Origin: Opitutia bacterium
Lineage (GTDB): Bacteria; Verrucomicrobiota; Verrucomicrobiia; Opitutales; JANYDI01
NCBI GenBank assembly: GCA_025363695.1
Contig: JANYDI010000055.1
Location: 1 to 11,913, forward strand
Reading direction: 5' to 3'
DNA: 11,913 nucleotides
Shown here: one piece after another, positions 5,525-11,913 of the stretch
Layout: each line of letters starts with the position of its first letter
Position numbering within the stretch: the first letter of the stretch is position 1
Made by a program: the position numbers and the translations under genes
The notes under the pieces: model-generated
What the model saw: the letters and a program-made list of their open reading frames with translations, nothing else
Databases searched by the model: none
What the model was told of the DNA's origin: nothing

Positions 5525-8056
5525 TTACTCCTTCGTCAACATACTCAACGTCACCCCATTCACCAAATATTCTTTGGCAAAAGCCTGGAGTCCGGCGGCG
5601 TTGACGCTGCGTATGCCCTGAATGTAACTTGCTGCTTCGTCGATGGGGAGGCCATAGAGGCTATTGAGGGCGGCTTGCATACCGCGTTCGCTGAGGCGTT
5701 GGAGGCTTAGGTGCTTGCGGGTAATGAGGCGTTGTTGGGCGCGTTCGATTTCCCCTGGGAGGAACTGCCCGGATTGGACTCTTTGGATTTCTGCTTGGAC
5801 GGCCTGGGCAAGCTTGGGGGCAGCGGCATTTTGGATGCCAGCGTAAAAATAGAACATGCCCGTGTCCAGACCCTTGATGCGGCCAGCGCCGACAAAGTAG
5901 GCAAGGCTGCGTTCCTCTCGGACAGTAAAAAAGAGCTTACTGGACATGCTGCTAAAGAGTTCTTCAAGGACTTCGCTGGCAAAGAAGTCTTTGTGCCGAA
6001 GCCCTACGCCGGCATAGGCTTGGGTAAAGATTGCCTGTTCGCGTTCCAGCGTAAAGCTGCTTTCGTGGGGGCTTTGGGGTGCCGTAAAGGGATGGGCTTT
6101 GGGGACTAAGGGACTTGCCGGCAGGGCGTTGAGTGCTTGTAGAAAGGAGTCGACAGAGGCGGTGGTGTAGTCACCGGTGATGGCCACAACGGTGTTGGGG
6201 CCGACGCATTGTTTTTTATAGTAATCCTGTAGGTTGGCTTGCGTGAGGGTTTTTACGCTTTCGCTGCTGCCGATGGGCTCAATGGCATAAGGGTGGCCTT
6301 TAAAAAAGCGTTCTCGAAGGCGCCGGAGCGTGAGGCTCAGGCCATCTTCGGCTTCTTCGGCAATGTCGGCCAGTTGAGCATCGCGCTCGCGTTCTAAGGT
6401 GGCCTTGGAAAAGGCGGGCTCCAAAATGGCTTCCTTGAGGGTGTCCAGGAGGCGTTCTTGGTCCAGGCTGAGGGCTTCGGCGCTCACACCAAAGCTGTTG
6501 TTGCCGCAAAAGTCATTGAAGCTCATGGCGTAGCTCTCCAGTTGAGTAGCGACTTGCTGGGCTGTGTGCTTTTGGGTATCCTTGGTCAGGAGGGTCGACA
6601 GCAGGTAAGTAGCTCCGGGGCTTTCTTCAAACAGGGGACCGCCTAGGCTGGCCAAGGTGACATGCATTTTGGGCAGCTCTTTGTTGGGAATCGTCAAGAA
6701 ACGCAGGCCATTGCTCAAAGTTCCGGACTGGTAACTAAAGGGCTCAGCTTTGACGACAGGCTTGGGGCTGACGTTTTTTTTAGGTGTGGGCGACAAATAG
6801 GCCTGAGTGAGCGTTTGCGGGACCAAATAGCGTTGGCCCAGGGCTTGGAGGTCCGTAGGGCGCAGGGCTTGAAGTTTTTCTAAATAGAAGGGTAAATAGT
6901 GCGGGTCACCCATAATGGCATAGGCAAAGCCTATACGACTGGCCTGACCGTAGATGCTTTTGTGGGCGTTGATTTCACTGACTACAAAATGGCGGATGTA
7001 TTGATCTATTTTTTCCTGAGTAAAGCCTGCAGCTAGAATTTTAGCAAGCTCGGGCATTAGGGCTTTTTGGGTCGCGCTGTGTTTGTCGGGGTCACAGGTG
7101 TAGCCGATGGAAAAAAGGCCGCTTTGACCAGGGTTCCAGACGGAGGCGTCGATGGACTGCACAAGGCATTGGCCTTCACGCAGGGCTTGCCAAAGCGGAG
7201 AGCTGTAGCCATAGCCCAGCGCGTGGGCCAAGGCATCGAGCCCGGGGGCATCGGAGTGGGTGATTCCGGGGACTTTGAAGCTGATGAAGCCGCGCGCTAG
7301 TTCGTAATCGCCATGCGTAGTGACTTCTCGAGGTCCTAGCTGAAGGGGTTCTGTTGGGAGCGTGGGGGTGTCCTCAAAGCCACGTGGCAGGCTGCCGTAG
7401 TAACGTTGAGCCAGAGCCAGGCATTCCTCAGGGTCTACGGCGCCAGCGATGACGATTTTTACTCGGTTGGGTGTATAATACTTGGCATGGTAGGCTTTGA
7501 GGTCTTGGGCGCTGAGTTTTTTGAGCAAAGCCGGGTAGCCGATGACGGGGAAACGATAGGGGTGTACGCGGAAGGCGGTTTCGAAGAGCAAGCGGGAGAG
7601 CTTGGATTCGGGCTCGTCCTCGCACATATCGATTTCACGCAATATCACCTGGCGTTCCTTGTTGATTTCACTCGGGTCCAAAATGGGCTTAAAGACCATG
7701 TCGCCAAGGATTTCCAAGCCCAAAGCCAGCGCGCTGGAGGGCAGCTCTACGTGGTAAACCGTGCGTTCGATGCTCGTGTAGGCATTGACGCTGCCGCCCA
7801 CCCCATGCAGCATTTCGACAGCCTTTTTGCCGCTATACTTGGAGGAGCCCTTGAAGACCATATGCTCCAAGAAATGCGATAGCCCAGACCCTAGACAAGC
7901 GCCTTCGTGGATACTCCCTGTGGGCACCCAAAACTGGATAGAGCACAAGGCGTGGCGAAAATCCTGCTTGACCAAAAGCTCTAAGCCATTGTCGAGTTTG
8001 CTACTACTGGGTTTATTTTCCCAAAACGGGCTGAGGAGCTCTGTCCATGCGTTCAT
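5525..8056 (-). CDS. M16 (pitrilysin/MPP-like) zinc metallopeptidase, two-domain fusion
   Basis: An 843-residue peptidase made of two M16 halves joined by a Pro/Lys-rich linker near residues 422-440. The N-terminal half is the catalytic one: the inverted zinc motif HFLEH (61-65) and, at the expected distance, Glu141 in ILREIDMCED as likely third ligand. The C-terminal half lacks HxxEH (GATYLLSTLL occupies the site) but keeps the ArgX3Tyr pair (Arg716, Tyr720) in EERSLAYF that helps close the chamber in this family. No signal peptide or membrane segment is visible, so I expect a cytoplasmic enzyme degrading small peptides; the substrate is unknown. The ATG at 8056 is 7 bp after the dapB stop, pointing to one operon, though no Shine-Dalgarno is seen. 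The stop is followed after one base by repeat module E5. Large antisense frames inside it are shadows. Confidence 0.93.
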   Translation of the reverse strand: MNAWTELLSPFWENKPSSSKLDNGLELLVKQDFRHALCSIQFWVPTGSIHEGACLGSGLSHFLEHMVFKGSSKYSGKKAVEMLHGVGGSVNAYTSIERTVYHVELPSSALALGLEILGDMVFKPILDPSEINKERQVILREIDMCEDEPESKLSRLLFETAFRVHPYRFPVIGYPALLKKLSAQDLKAYHAKYYTPNRVKIVIAGAVDPEECLALAQRYYGSLPRGFEDTPTLPTEPLQLGPREVTTHGDYELARGFISFKVPGITHSDAPGLDALAHALGYGYSSPLWQALREGQCLVQSIDASVWNPGQSGLFSIGYTCDPDKHSATQKALMPELAKILAAGFTQEKIDQYIRHFVVSEINAHKSIYGQASRIGFAYAIMGDPHYLPFYLEKLQALRPTDLQALGQRYLVPQTLTQAYLSPTPKKNVSPKPVVKAEPFSYQSGTLSNGLRFLTIPNKELPKMHVTLASLGGPLFEESPGATYLLSTLLTKDTQKHTAQQVATQLESYAMSFNDFCGNNSFGVSAEALSLDQERLLDTLKEAILEPAFSKATLERERDAQLADIAEEAEDGLSLTLRRLRERFFKGHPYAIEPIGSSESVKTLTQANLQDYYKKQCVGPNTVVAITGDYTTASVDSFLQALNALPASPLVPKAHPFTAPQSPHESSFTLEREQAIFTQAYAGVGLRHKDFFASEVLEELFSSMSSKLFFTVREERSLAYFVGAGRIKGLDTGMFYFYAGIQNAAAPKLAQAVQAEIQRVQSGQFLPGEIERAQQRLITRKHLSLQRLSERGMQAALNSLYGLPIDEAASYIQGIRSVNAAGLQAFAKEYLVNGVTLSMLTKE

Positions 8057-8063
8057 AAAAGCG

Positions 8064-8732
8064 TTATCGTGAAAAGCTTGTTATAAAGTCTTCCATAGAA
8101 TACCATCCTGGAGCTTGTTTAGTGAGCCAATGGGCAGCCCTAAGAGCACCGTAAGCGTAGGCTTTGCGGTCGTAGCATACGTGAGTCAGTTGAATACGTT
8201 CTCCGTGACCCGCCAGGTAGACGGTGTGTTCTCCTGGGTTATCTGCCAAGCGCAGGCTGGTAATAGGACATGGGCGATCCGTTTGCTCTGCCAAGGCCAG
8301 CGCTGTCCCGCTGGGGGAGTCTTTCTTTCCTTGACGATGCATTTCCATCAAGCTTAATTCGTACCCGTCTTCAAGCAAGGTACAGGCTTGGGTCATGAGT
8401 TGCTGAAGCACAACGGCTCCGAGGGCAAAATTAGGAGATTTCAAGATCGGTATGGCGTGGCTGAAGGTTTTCAGCTGGGCCAGTTGCCCCTGCGAGTGTC
8501 CCGTCGTAGCGATAATGAGGGGCTTTTTGGACTCCGCCGCTACATGGGCTAAGGCGAGCGTCCCTTCGGGCGCACTAGCATCGATGACCGACTCGCAACA
8601 CCTAAGCGCACGCATCATCCCCTCAGGATCGCGTGGCAACACCGTAACAAGTTGCCCACGCTGAGCAGCCGCTTCACAAATAGCCCTAGCCAAGCGCCCC
8701 GGGTAACCCAGTATTCCTAGATGCGTAATCAT
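8064..8732 (-). CDS. dapB: 4-hydroxy-tetrahydrodipicolinate reductase DapB (short form)
   Basis: It reduces 4-hydroxy-tetrahydrodipicolinate with NAD(P)H in the diaminopimelate/lysine pathway, which feeds peptidoglycan. From the ATG at 8732 it is 222 residues, shorter than the usual 240-270. Visible landmarks are the nucleotide loop GYPGR (9-13), EGTLA (56-60), TTG (76-78), SPNFALG (99-105), the catalytic EMHRQGKKDSPSGTA (130-144) and GEHTVYLAGHGERIQLTH (167-184). Lined up with the E. coli motif, catalytic His159 and Lys163 correspond to His132 and Lys136, but the second histidine is Arg133. The missing length lies in the Rossmann part between the GxxGR loop and DASAPEG. The frame stays open to 8825, but those codons encode an unrelated hydrophobic stretch reaching into the repeat. 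First gene of an apparent operon with the M16 peptidase. Confidence 0.92.
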   Translation of the reverse strand: MITHLGILGYPGRLARAICEAAAQRGQLVTVLPRDPEGMMRALRCCESVIDASAPEGTLALAHVAAESKKPLIIATTGHSQGQLAQLKTFSHAIPILKSPNFALGAVVLQQLMTQACTLLEDGYELSLMEMHRQGKKDSPSGTALALAEQTDRPCPITSLRLADNPGEHTVYLAGHGERIQLTHVCYDRKAYAYGALRAAHWLTKQAPGWYSMEDFITSFSR

Positions 8733-8745
8733 GCCCGTAGCGTAG

Positions 8746-8773
8746 GCTATAGGTGCGTTTAAATCAACAACAA
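8746..8773 (-). promoter_or_regulatory. Possible dapB promoter
   Basis: On the minus strand TTGTTG (8768-8773) and TATAGC (8746-8751) are 16 bp apart, and the second ends 13 bases before the dapB ATG. Transcription would start only a few bases before the start codon, giving a very short leader without a ribosome-binding site. The boxes are weak matches to the sigma-70 consensus. The spacing to the ATG equals that of TACAAT before the mutase gene. Confidence 0.25.
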
Positions 8774-8840
8774 AAAAAATGCAGGGAGTGAAAAGGAGGA
8801 GAAAGGAGAAAGGGCTAGGGGGCACTCGCTCCCCTTAGGA
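8774..8840 (-). repeat. Pyrimidine tract and degenerate outer part of an E module (E6) upstream of dapB
   Basis: On the coding strand of dapB this is pyrimidine-rich from about 8790 (CCCTTTCTCC, TTTCTCC, TCC) and abuts a degenerate GC hairpin (CTAGGGGG at 8815-8822 with CCCCTTAG at 8831-8838), then AGGAT. It corresponds to the outer part of the other E modules, but the AT-rich hairpin that should follow is replaced by the C1 stem-loop, and the inner GATC hairpin is found at 8983-8997. Confidence 0.65.
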
Positions 8841-8841
8841 T

Positions 8842-8953
8842 GGGTTTAGGTGGGCATTGGGGTTTGGGACGGCGTCATGGAAGTGACTCACGCACCGTAG
8901 TGCGCTACGCACTTCCCTTCCTTGTCCGAATCCCCAATACCTCCCCTAAACCC
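8842..8953 (+). repeat. Stem-loop C1
   Basis: A long imperfect hairpin. Arms 8842-8870 and 8924-8953 begin GGGTTTAGG and end CCTAAACCC. The interior 8873-8913 is exactly repeated in inverted orientation at 9435-9475 in stem-loop C2. The adjoining CCGGCTCGAAGCAATTCATAAA box (8952-8973) is likewise inverted at 9357-9378. Only the loop region and this outer box are conserved between the copies; the arms differ. Confidence 0.85.
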
Positions 8954-8982
8954 GGCTCGAAGCAATTCATAAAGTACTCCCG

Positions 8983-8997
8983 GATCGCTTCGCGATC
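8983..8997. repeat. GATC hairpin between C1 and B5
   Basis: GATCGCTTCGCGATC, identical to the inner hairpin of E5, followed by CTGTGAGGGGTTTAGG, which resembles a fragment of a C1 arm. Its position corresponds to the inner end of an E module. A TTAGGGCGTGTC box follows at about 9043. Confidence 0.75.
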
Positions 8998-9088
8998 TGT
9001 GAGGGGTTTAGGTTCTGTGAAGAAAAAATCATCTGAGCCAAATTAGGGCGTGTCATCCATTAAGTCTAATCTAAGTCATTGATCAAAC

Positions 9089-9299
9089 CACACTTAAGGA
9101 GGCCTGAAAGGCCGGCATATCGTAGCCCAGGGCGTAAGCCCTGGGTTTACGGGTGAAATTTTTTTGAGCCCTACAGGGGCGACACTCGTATTCACGTTCT
9201 GAGTGCCGCCCTTACAGGGCTCCGGTTTTTTTCATGCCAAACCCAGGGCTTACGCCCTGGGCTACGTATCTGCCGGCCCTTCAGGTCTCCTTAAGTGTG
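9089..9299. repeat. Large palindrome B5 (type 2), complete
   Basis: A 211-bp inverted repeat with ends CACACTTAAGGAGGCC and a complement that carries one change (GGTCTCC at 9284-9290). It has two CCCAGGGC sub-palindromes, CCCTACAGGGGCG-type boxes and a centre starting GACACTC. It is nearly identical to B3 outside the centre. It is the middle of a nested arrangement: C1, GATC hairpin, B5, GATC hairpin, C2 in mirror order. No gene is seen. Confidence 0.92.
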
Positions 9300-9332
9300 C
9301 TTTGAATGAAATAGCTAGGATTCATCAGGGCT

Positions 9333-9347
9333 GATCGCGAAGCAATC
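9333..9347. repeat. Degenerate GATC hairpin between B5 and C2
   Basis: GATCGCGAAGCAATC is the mirror partner of the hairpin at 8983-8997 and has one uncompensated change (C opposite A) in its stem. Confidence 0.65.
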
Positions 9348-9356
9348 AGGGAGTGT

Positions 9357-9506
9357 TTTATGAATTGCTTCGAGCCGGTTTTAGGGGGGCAGAGGGGGTG
9401 CAGGCAAGGAAGGGAAGTAGCGTAGCGCACTGCCAGTGCGTAGCGCACTACGGTGCGTGAGTCACTTCCATGACGCAGCATCCACCCCCTCTGCCCCCCT
9501 AAAACC
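9357..9506 (-). repeat. Stem-loop C2, overlapping the 3' end of the mutase gene
   Basis: It starts with the TTTATGAATTGCTTCGAGCC box (9357-9378, exact inverted match of 8952-8973). Exact 24-bp arms (9377-9400 and 9483-9506) enclose a loop containing the 41-bp core shared with C1. Compared with C1 the loop carries an extra partial copy of GCGTAGCGCACT (near 9420-9432 and 9438-9449). The right arm contains the last two codons and the TAG stop of the mutase gene. The arms are G/C-asymmetric and differ from those of C1. Confidence 0.88.
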
Positions 9507-11382
9507 CTTCGCAGCGCATACGCGCATCCCTTACCAAGGCCTCTTCGAGCCCCTTGAGACGTCCCTTGGCCTTGAGGCGCGTGGTTTCCAGCTGATTTGC
9601 GGAGGAGACAGGTTCGTGGCCAAACAGATAGTACTTGATCTTGGCCTCGGTTCCGCTGGCTCGGAGGGCAAAGTGGTAGCCATTTTCTAGGTAGACCATG
9701 AAAAAGTCTTCCTTGGGGATGGGGATGTTATCGGCGTCGAGGTAGGTGTTTTCCCCAAAATCCTTGATCTCGATGACGCGTTCGTTGGCGATTTTTTCTG
9801 GGGGCTGGGAACGGTAGCTGGCAATGATTTTTTGTATATTTTTGCTACCTGTGCTGCCGTCGTAGCTAAGGTTTATTAGCCGTTGATGGAAGTAGCCGTA
9901 GCGCAGATAAAGCTGGGTTTCAAAGTCTGTGACGGATTTTTTTTGCTCCTTAAGCCAGGAAAAAAGCTCGCAAAAGGCCAGAGCAGCGCTGTGGGCGTCC
10001 TTGTCGCGGAGGGTGTCGCTGATGAGGTAGCCGTAGCTTTCTTCGCCTCCAAAGAGGTAAAAACGGCTGTGTGCTTGCATGGCCTGCGCGTAGGCTTTGC
10101 GCTCGGTAGGCGGGGCTGCGGGCGCTATTTTTTCTAAAAGGAGCTCCTCGTAGTACTTTAATTTGAGGCCAATCCACTTAAACCCGGTAAGGGTTTCTAC
10201 GCAAGGGATGCCCTGATCGTGCGCAATGGCTGCCATCAGCGGCGCGGTCACAAAGCTCTTAATCACCACGCAGCGGTCTTTGCGGGTGATCCAGCCCAAA
10301 CGCTGCAGGGATTGGATGCGAAAGGCACATAGGAGCGCTGCCGTCGTATGCCCACTGAGGCAGCGGTAGGAGCCGTCTTTTTCTCGAACAGCCACACCCA
10401 TACGGTCGGCATCCGGGTCAAAGGCAAAAACGAGGTCCGCGGCTTCTTTTTGGGCTTGCGCTAAGGCCAGCGTTAAGGCTTTGGGGTCTTCGGGGTTGGG
10501 GGAGCTTACGGTAGGAAATTGAGGGTCAGGGTATTTTTGGCTTTCCACGCAGTGAGCAGCCATGCCCACGGCACTGAAGAGTGGGGCGGCAATCCAGTCT
10601 CCTGTACCATGTAAAGGCGTGTAGACGACCCTGGGGCTGTAGGCGCTTAGGCGTTGAGGATCCAAAATACCGGCCTGAAGCATGGCAAGGTAGGGGGCAT
10701 CGCTGTCATTTTCGAGGGTCTCTACCTTGGCCATGCGTTTGTCAAGGTAGGGGACAACGGCCTCCAAGGGCGTTGCTCGTATGACGGCAATGGCCGCTTG
10801 GGCGTTGGGACCCGCCATTTGGCCACCATCTTTAAAATAGACTTTGTAGCCGTTGTCGTGGGGCGGATTATGGCTGGCGGTGATCACCACGCCGACATGG
10901 GCACTGGCATGGCGGACCATGAAGCTCAGCTGCGGGGTGGAGCGGCTTCCCCTAAACAGGGCCGCATGACCGCCGAGTTGGGACCATGTGGAAGCGGTAA
11001 GCTCGGCAAAATGCTTAGAAAAATAGCGTGAATCGTAGGCAATGACCAGCTTAAGCAGGCCCTGGTTTTGCTGCTGGCTGTAACAATACAGCCCCACCGT
11101 GGCGCGGATGATTTCTAAATCATTGAGCGTAGCGCTGCCAATAGCGGCATGCGCAGCAGGGGAGCTCTCCTCAAGCTCATAAGGCGTCATTAAGGGCAGG
11201 AGGGTGTGCCCGCGCATGCCCGCTGTGCCAAAGGGGAGCTGGCAGTAAAAGCGTTCATTGAGGGCTTCAAAGGCATTTTCTTGCAAAAGCCACTCGATGC
11301 TCTTAAGAGCCCACTGCGGCAGCTGGGGGATGGCCAAATAGCTTTCTAGGTTTTTTTTTGCCTGGGGTAGGAGCGTTTCCAT
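9499..11382 (-). CDS. Phosphoglucomutase/phosphomannomutase family protein
   Basis: A 627-residue alpha-D-phosphohexomutase interconverting hexose 6-phosphate and 1-phosphate, linking central sugar metabolism to sugar-nucleotide, glycogen or envelope polysaccharide synthesis. All four domain landmarks are present in order: FGTAGMRG (51-58), the phosphoserine loop TASHNPP with Ser170, the metal loop DPDADR (322-327), the sugar-binding loop GGEESYG (445-451) and the phosphate-binding loop RASGTEAK (574-581). Length and motif style fit the PgcA/PGM2-like branch (about 580-620 residues), not the shorter 450-residue ManB/AlgC type; glucose versus mannose preference cannot be told. The ATG at 11382 begins right before a helix that precedes FGTAGMRG and lacks a Shine-Dalgarno. 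The last codons and stop lie in the arm of stem-loop C2, so the C-terminal residues may derive from the repeat. Single-gene unit. Confidence 0.93.
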   Translation of the reverse strand: METLLPQAKKNLESYLAIPQLPQWALKSIEWLLQENAFEALNERFYCQLPFGTAGMRGHTLLPLMTPYELEESSPAAHAAIGSATLNDLEIIRATVGLYCYSQQQNQGLLKLVIAYDSRYFSKHFAELTASTWSQLGGHAALFRGSRSTPQLSFMVRHASAHVGVVITASHNPPHDNGYKVYFKDGGQMAGPNAQAAIAVIRATPLEAVVPYLDKRMAKVETLENDSDAPYLAMLQAGILDPQRLSAYSPRVVYTPLHGTGDWIAAPLFSAVGMAAHCVESQKYPDPQFPTVSSPNPEDPKALTLALAQAQKEAADLVFAFDPDADRMGVAVREKDGSYRCLSGHTTAALLCAFRIQSLQRLGWITRKDRCVVIKSFVTAPLMAAIAHDQGIPCVETLTGFKWIGLKLKYYEELLLEKIAPAAPPTERKAYAQAMQAHSRFYLFGGEESYGYLISDTLRDKDAHSAALAFCELFSWLKEQKKSVTDFETQLYLRYGYFHQRLINLSYDGSTGSKNIQKIIASYRSQPPEKIANERVIEIKDFGENTYLDADNIPIPKEDFFMVYLENGYHFALRASGTEAKIKYYLFGHEPVSSANQLETTRLKAKGRLKGLEEALVRDARMRCEGF

Positions 11383-11395
11383 GGGTTAATCGTTT

Positions 11396-11401
11396 ATTGT
11401 A
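11396..11401 (-). promoter_or_regulatory. Possible -10 box of the mutase gene
   Basis: TACAAT on the minus strand is one base off TATAAT and ends 13 bases before the ATG. No good -35 hexamer lies 16-18 bp upstream. The leader further upstream (11402-11479) holds a short hairpin (AAGGCA at 11435-11440 with TGCCTT at 11448-11453) and no reading frame of note. Confidence 0.25.
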
Positions 11402-11479
11402 CACCGAAGCCTGAACGTATTGAGTGTGCTACGCAAGGCAAAAGCCGTGCCTTCAAAGGTGTGCGACGTGTTGGTGTTG

Positions 11480-11503
11480 AAAGGGAAAGGGAAAGGGAAA
11501 GGG
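11480..11503. repeat. Tandem (AAAGGG)4 hexamer tract
   Basis: Four perfect AAAGGG units run into GGGCCAAGGGG of module E8. On the coding strand of the mutase gene this is a pyrimidine tract (CCCTTT)4, in the same position as the pyrimidine tracts upstream of the other three islands. A shorter related stretch lies at 2146-2162. Such tracts can change unit number by slippage. Confidence 0.85.
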
Positions 11504-11625
11504 CCAAGGGGCGCTTGCGCCCCTTGGATCCCCTAACGGTAGCAATTTATTAAAATGCAAAGCATTTTAAGTAAATTGCTACCGTGTATGGTGATACAAG
11601 GCACCCCACAGATCGCAAAGCGATC
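11498..11625 (-). repeat. Composite hairpin module E8 upstream of the mutase gene
   Basis: Terminus AAAGGGCC, GC hairpin (11504-11527, CCAAGGGGCGC and GCGCCCCTTGG with loop TT), GGATCC (11526-11531), AT-rich hairpin (11536-11585, arms ACGGTAGCAATTTA and TAAATTGCTACCGT, the right arm carrying one extra inner G) and inner hairpin GATCGC-AAA-GCGATC (11611-11625). The outer end faces the gene, as in the other E copies. Confidence 0.9.
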
Positions 11626-11706
11626 GAAGCCACATTTTTTAGGCATTTTTAAAACCTGTTTTAAGGGATCCGTTAGGGTTGATAAATAATTGTTTAAAAC
11701 AAACCA
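11626..11706. repeat. Shared spacer D, second copy
   Basis: Closely matches 4721-4799, including AAACCTGTTTTAAGGGATCC (GGATCC at 11666-11671) and GGTTGATAAATAATT. It connects E8 to a type-1 palindrome, here intact up to the window end. Both D copies lie upstream of a minus-strand gene's 5' end. Confidence 0.85.
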
Positions 11707-11913
11707 CAAAATGAGAGCCCTGAAGGGGCGAATGCTTGTAAACCCAGGGCTAAAGCCCTGGGCTTACGGGTAAAAAACAAACCAGAGCCCTACAGGGGCG
11801 ATTCATTAAAAATGCATCAAATTTATTTAAAAATTAACTATGAACAATATATCAGGTTTAATGAATCGCCCCTGTAGGGCTCTAAATCTTTTTTCTATGC
11901 CAAACCCAGGGCT
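11707..11913. repeat. Large palindrome B6 (type 1), cut by the window end
   Basis: Starts CAAAATGAGAGCCCTGAAGG as B2 does, has the type-1 centre (ATTCATTAAAA to TTTAATGAATCG) and stops inside the right sub-palindrome at the window edge. Its left sub-palindrome (11743-11762) is flipped relative to the other copies: AAACCC faces outward and GGGCTT inward. Confidence 0.9.

Noticed and set aside
5711..7882. Long antisense frames within the M16 peptidase gene (for example 5711-6109 and 7406-7882)
   Set aside because: They are shadows of a conserved, motif-bearing gene on the other strand and show no family features.
8733..8825. A 31-codon N-terminal extension of DapB with a hydrophobic, signal-like stretch
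   Set aside because: DapB is cytoplasmic and starts with the strand before GxxGR; the extension is the pyrimidine tract and leader read as codons.
8733..8840. Lysine riboswitch upstream of dapB
   Set aside because: The leader is short and mostly homopurine/homopyrimidine, far too small and simple for the lysine aptamer.
8840..9481. Short frames crossing C1, B5 and C2 (8840-9046 on +, 9281-9481 on -) that share peptides such as HGSDSRTVVRYAL
   Set aside because: The shared peptide arises only because both frames read the same inverted repeat core; no start signals or domains.
8842..9506. Insertion sequence with the C1/C2 inverted repeats as ends
   Set aside because: The interval holds no transposase frame, and its inside is a B palindrome as in the other gaps; the symmetry fits the general nested layout.

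Overview
The window is 11.9 kb of bacterial chromosome. It carries six intact housekeeping-type genes in four gene islands, separated by unusually long intergenic regions packed with nested palindromic repeats. The genes are an MsbA-like lipid-exporter-type ABC transporter, mraY (peptidoglycan lipid I synthesis), a SafE/UreH-type membrane protein, an M16 zinc peptidase, dapB (lysine/diaminopimelate synthesis) and a phosphoglucomutase/phosphomannomutase. mraY and dapB indicate a peptidoglycan-making bacterium, and the MsbA-like exporter hints at a Gram-negative envelope. I cannot name the phylum from sequence alone; a PVC-group (Verrucomicrobiota-like) host is only a guess. No rRNA, tRNA, CRISPR array or transposase gene was recognised.

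Layout. 1-400: right part of a large palindrome (type 2), a hairpin module (E1) and a pyrimidine-rich leader. 401-2137 (+): ABC transporter. 2138-2817: mirror-symmetric repeat region between two convergent genes. 2818-4569 (-): the SafE-like gene followed by mraY, an apparent operon. 4570-5524: 955-bp repeat region with one type-2 and one type-1 palindrome. 5525-8732 (-): dapB followed by the M16 peptidase, 7 bp apart. 8733-9498: repeat region with a type-2 palindrome between two inverted copies of another stem-loop family (C). 9499-11382 (-): sugar-phosphate mutase. 11383-11913: leader, E module, shared spacer D and a type-1 palindrome cut by the window end.

The genes serve cell-envelope and precursor metabolism: DapB makes the diaminopimelate precursor, MraY transfers phospho-MurNAc-pentapeptide to undecaprenyl phosphate, the mutase supplies hexose-1-phosphate for sugar nucleotides, and an MsbA-like exporter would flip lipids. 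They are separate transcription units, not one pathway operon, and mraY has none of its usual dcw neighbours in view.

The striking feature is the intergenic DNA, about 28% of the window. The ends of the islands carry a composite hairpin module (E) whose GC-rich end faces the gene and whose inner GATC hairpin faces a 210-270 bp palindrome (B) in the middle of the gap; at the 3' end of the mutase a C stem-loop takes the place of E. Each gap is therefore a nested inverted repeat, and each gene island is framed by inverted copies. Hairpin stems vary between copies while staying self-complementary. The repeats supply stop codons, lie within about 20-120 bp of start codons, and probably contain or displace transcription signals. 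No mobilising enzyme is encoded here.
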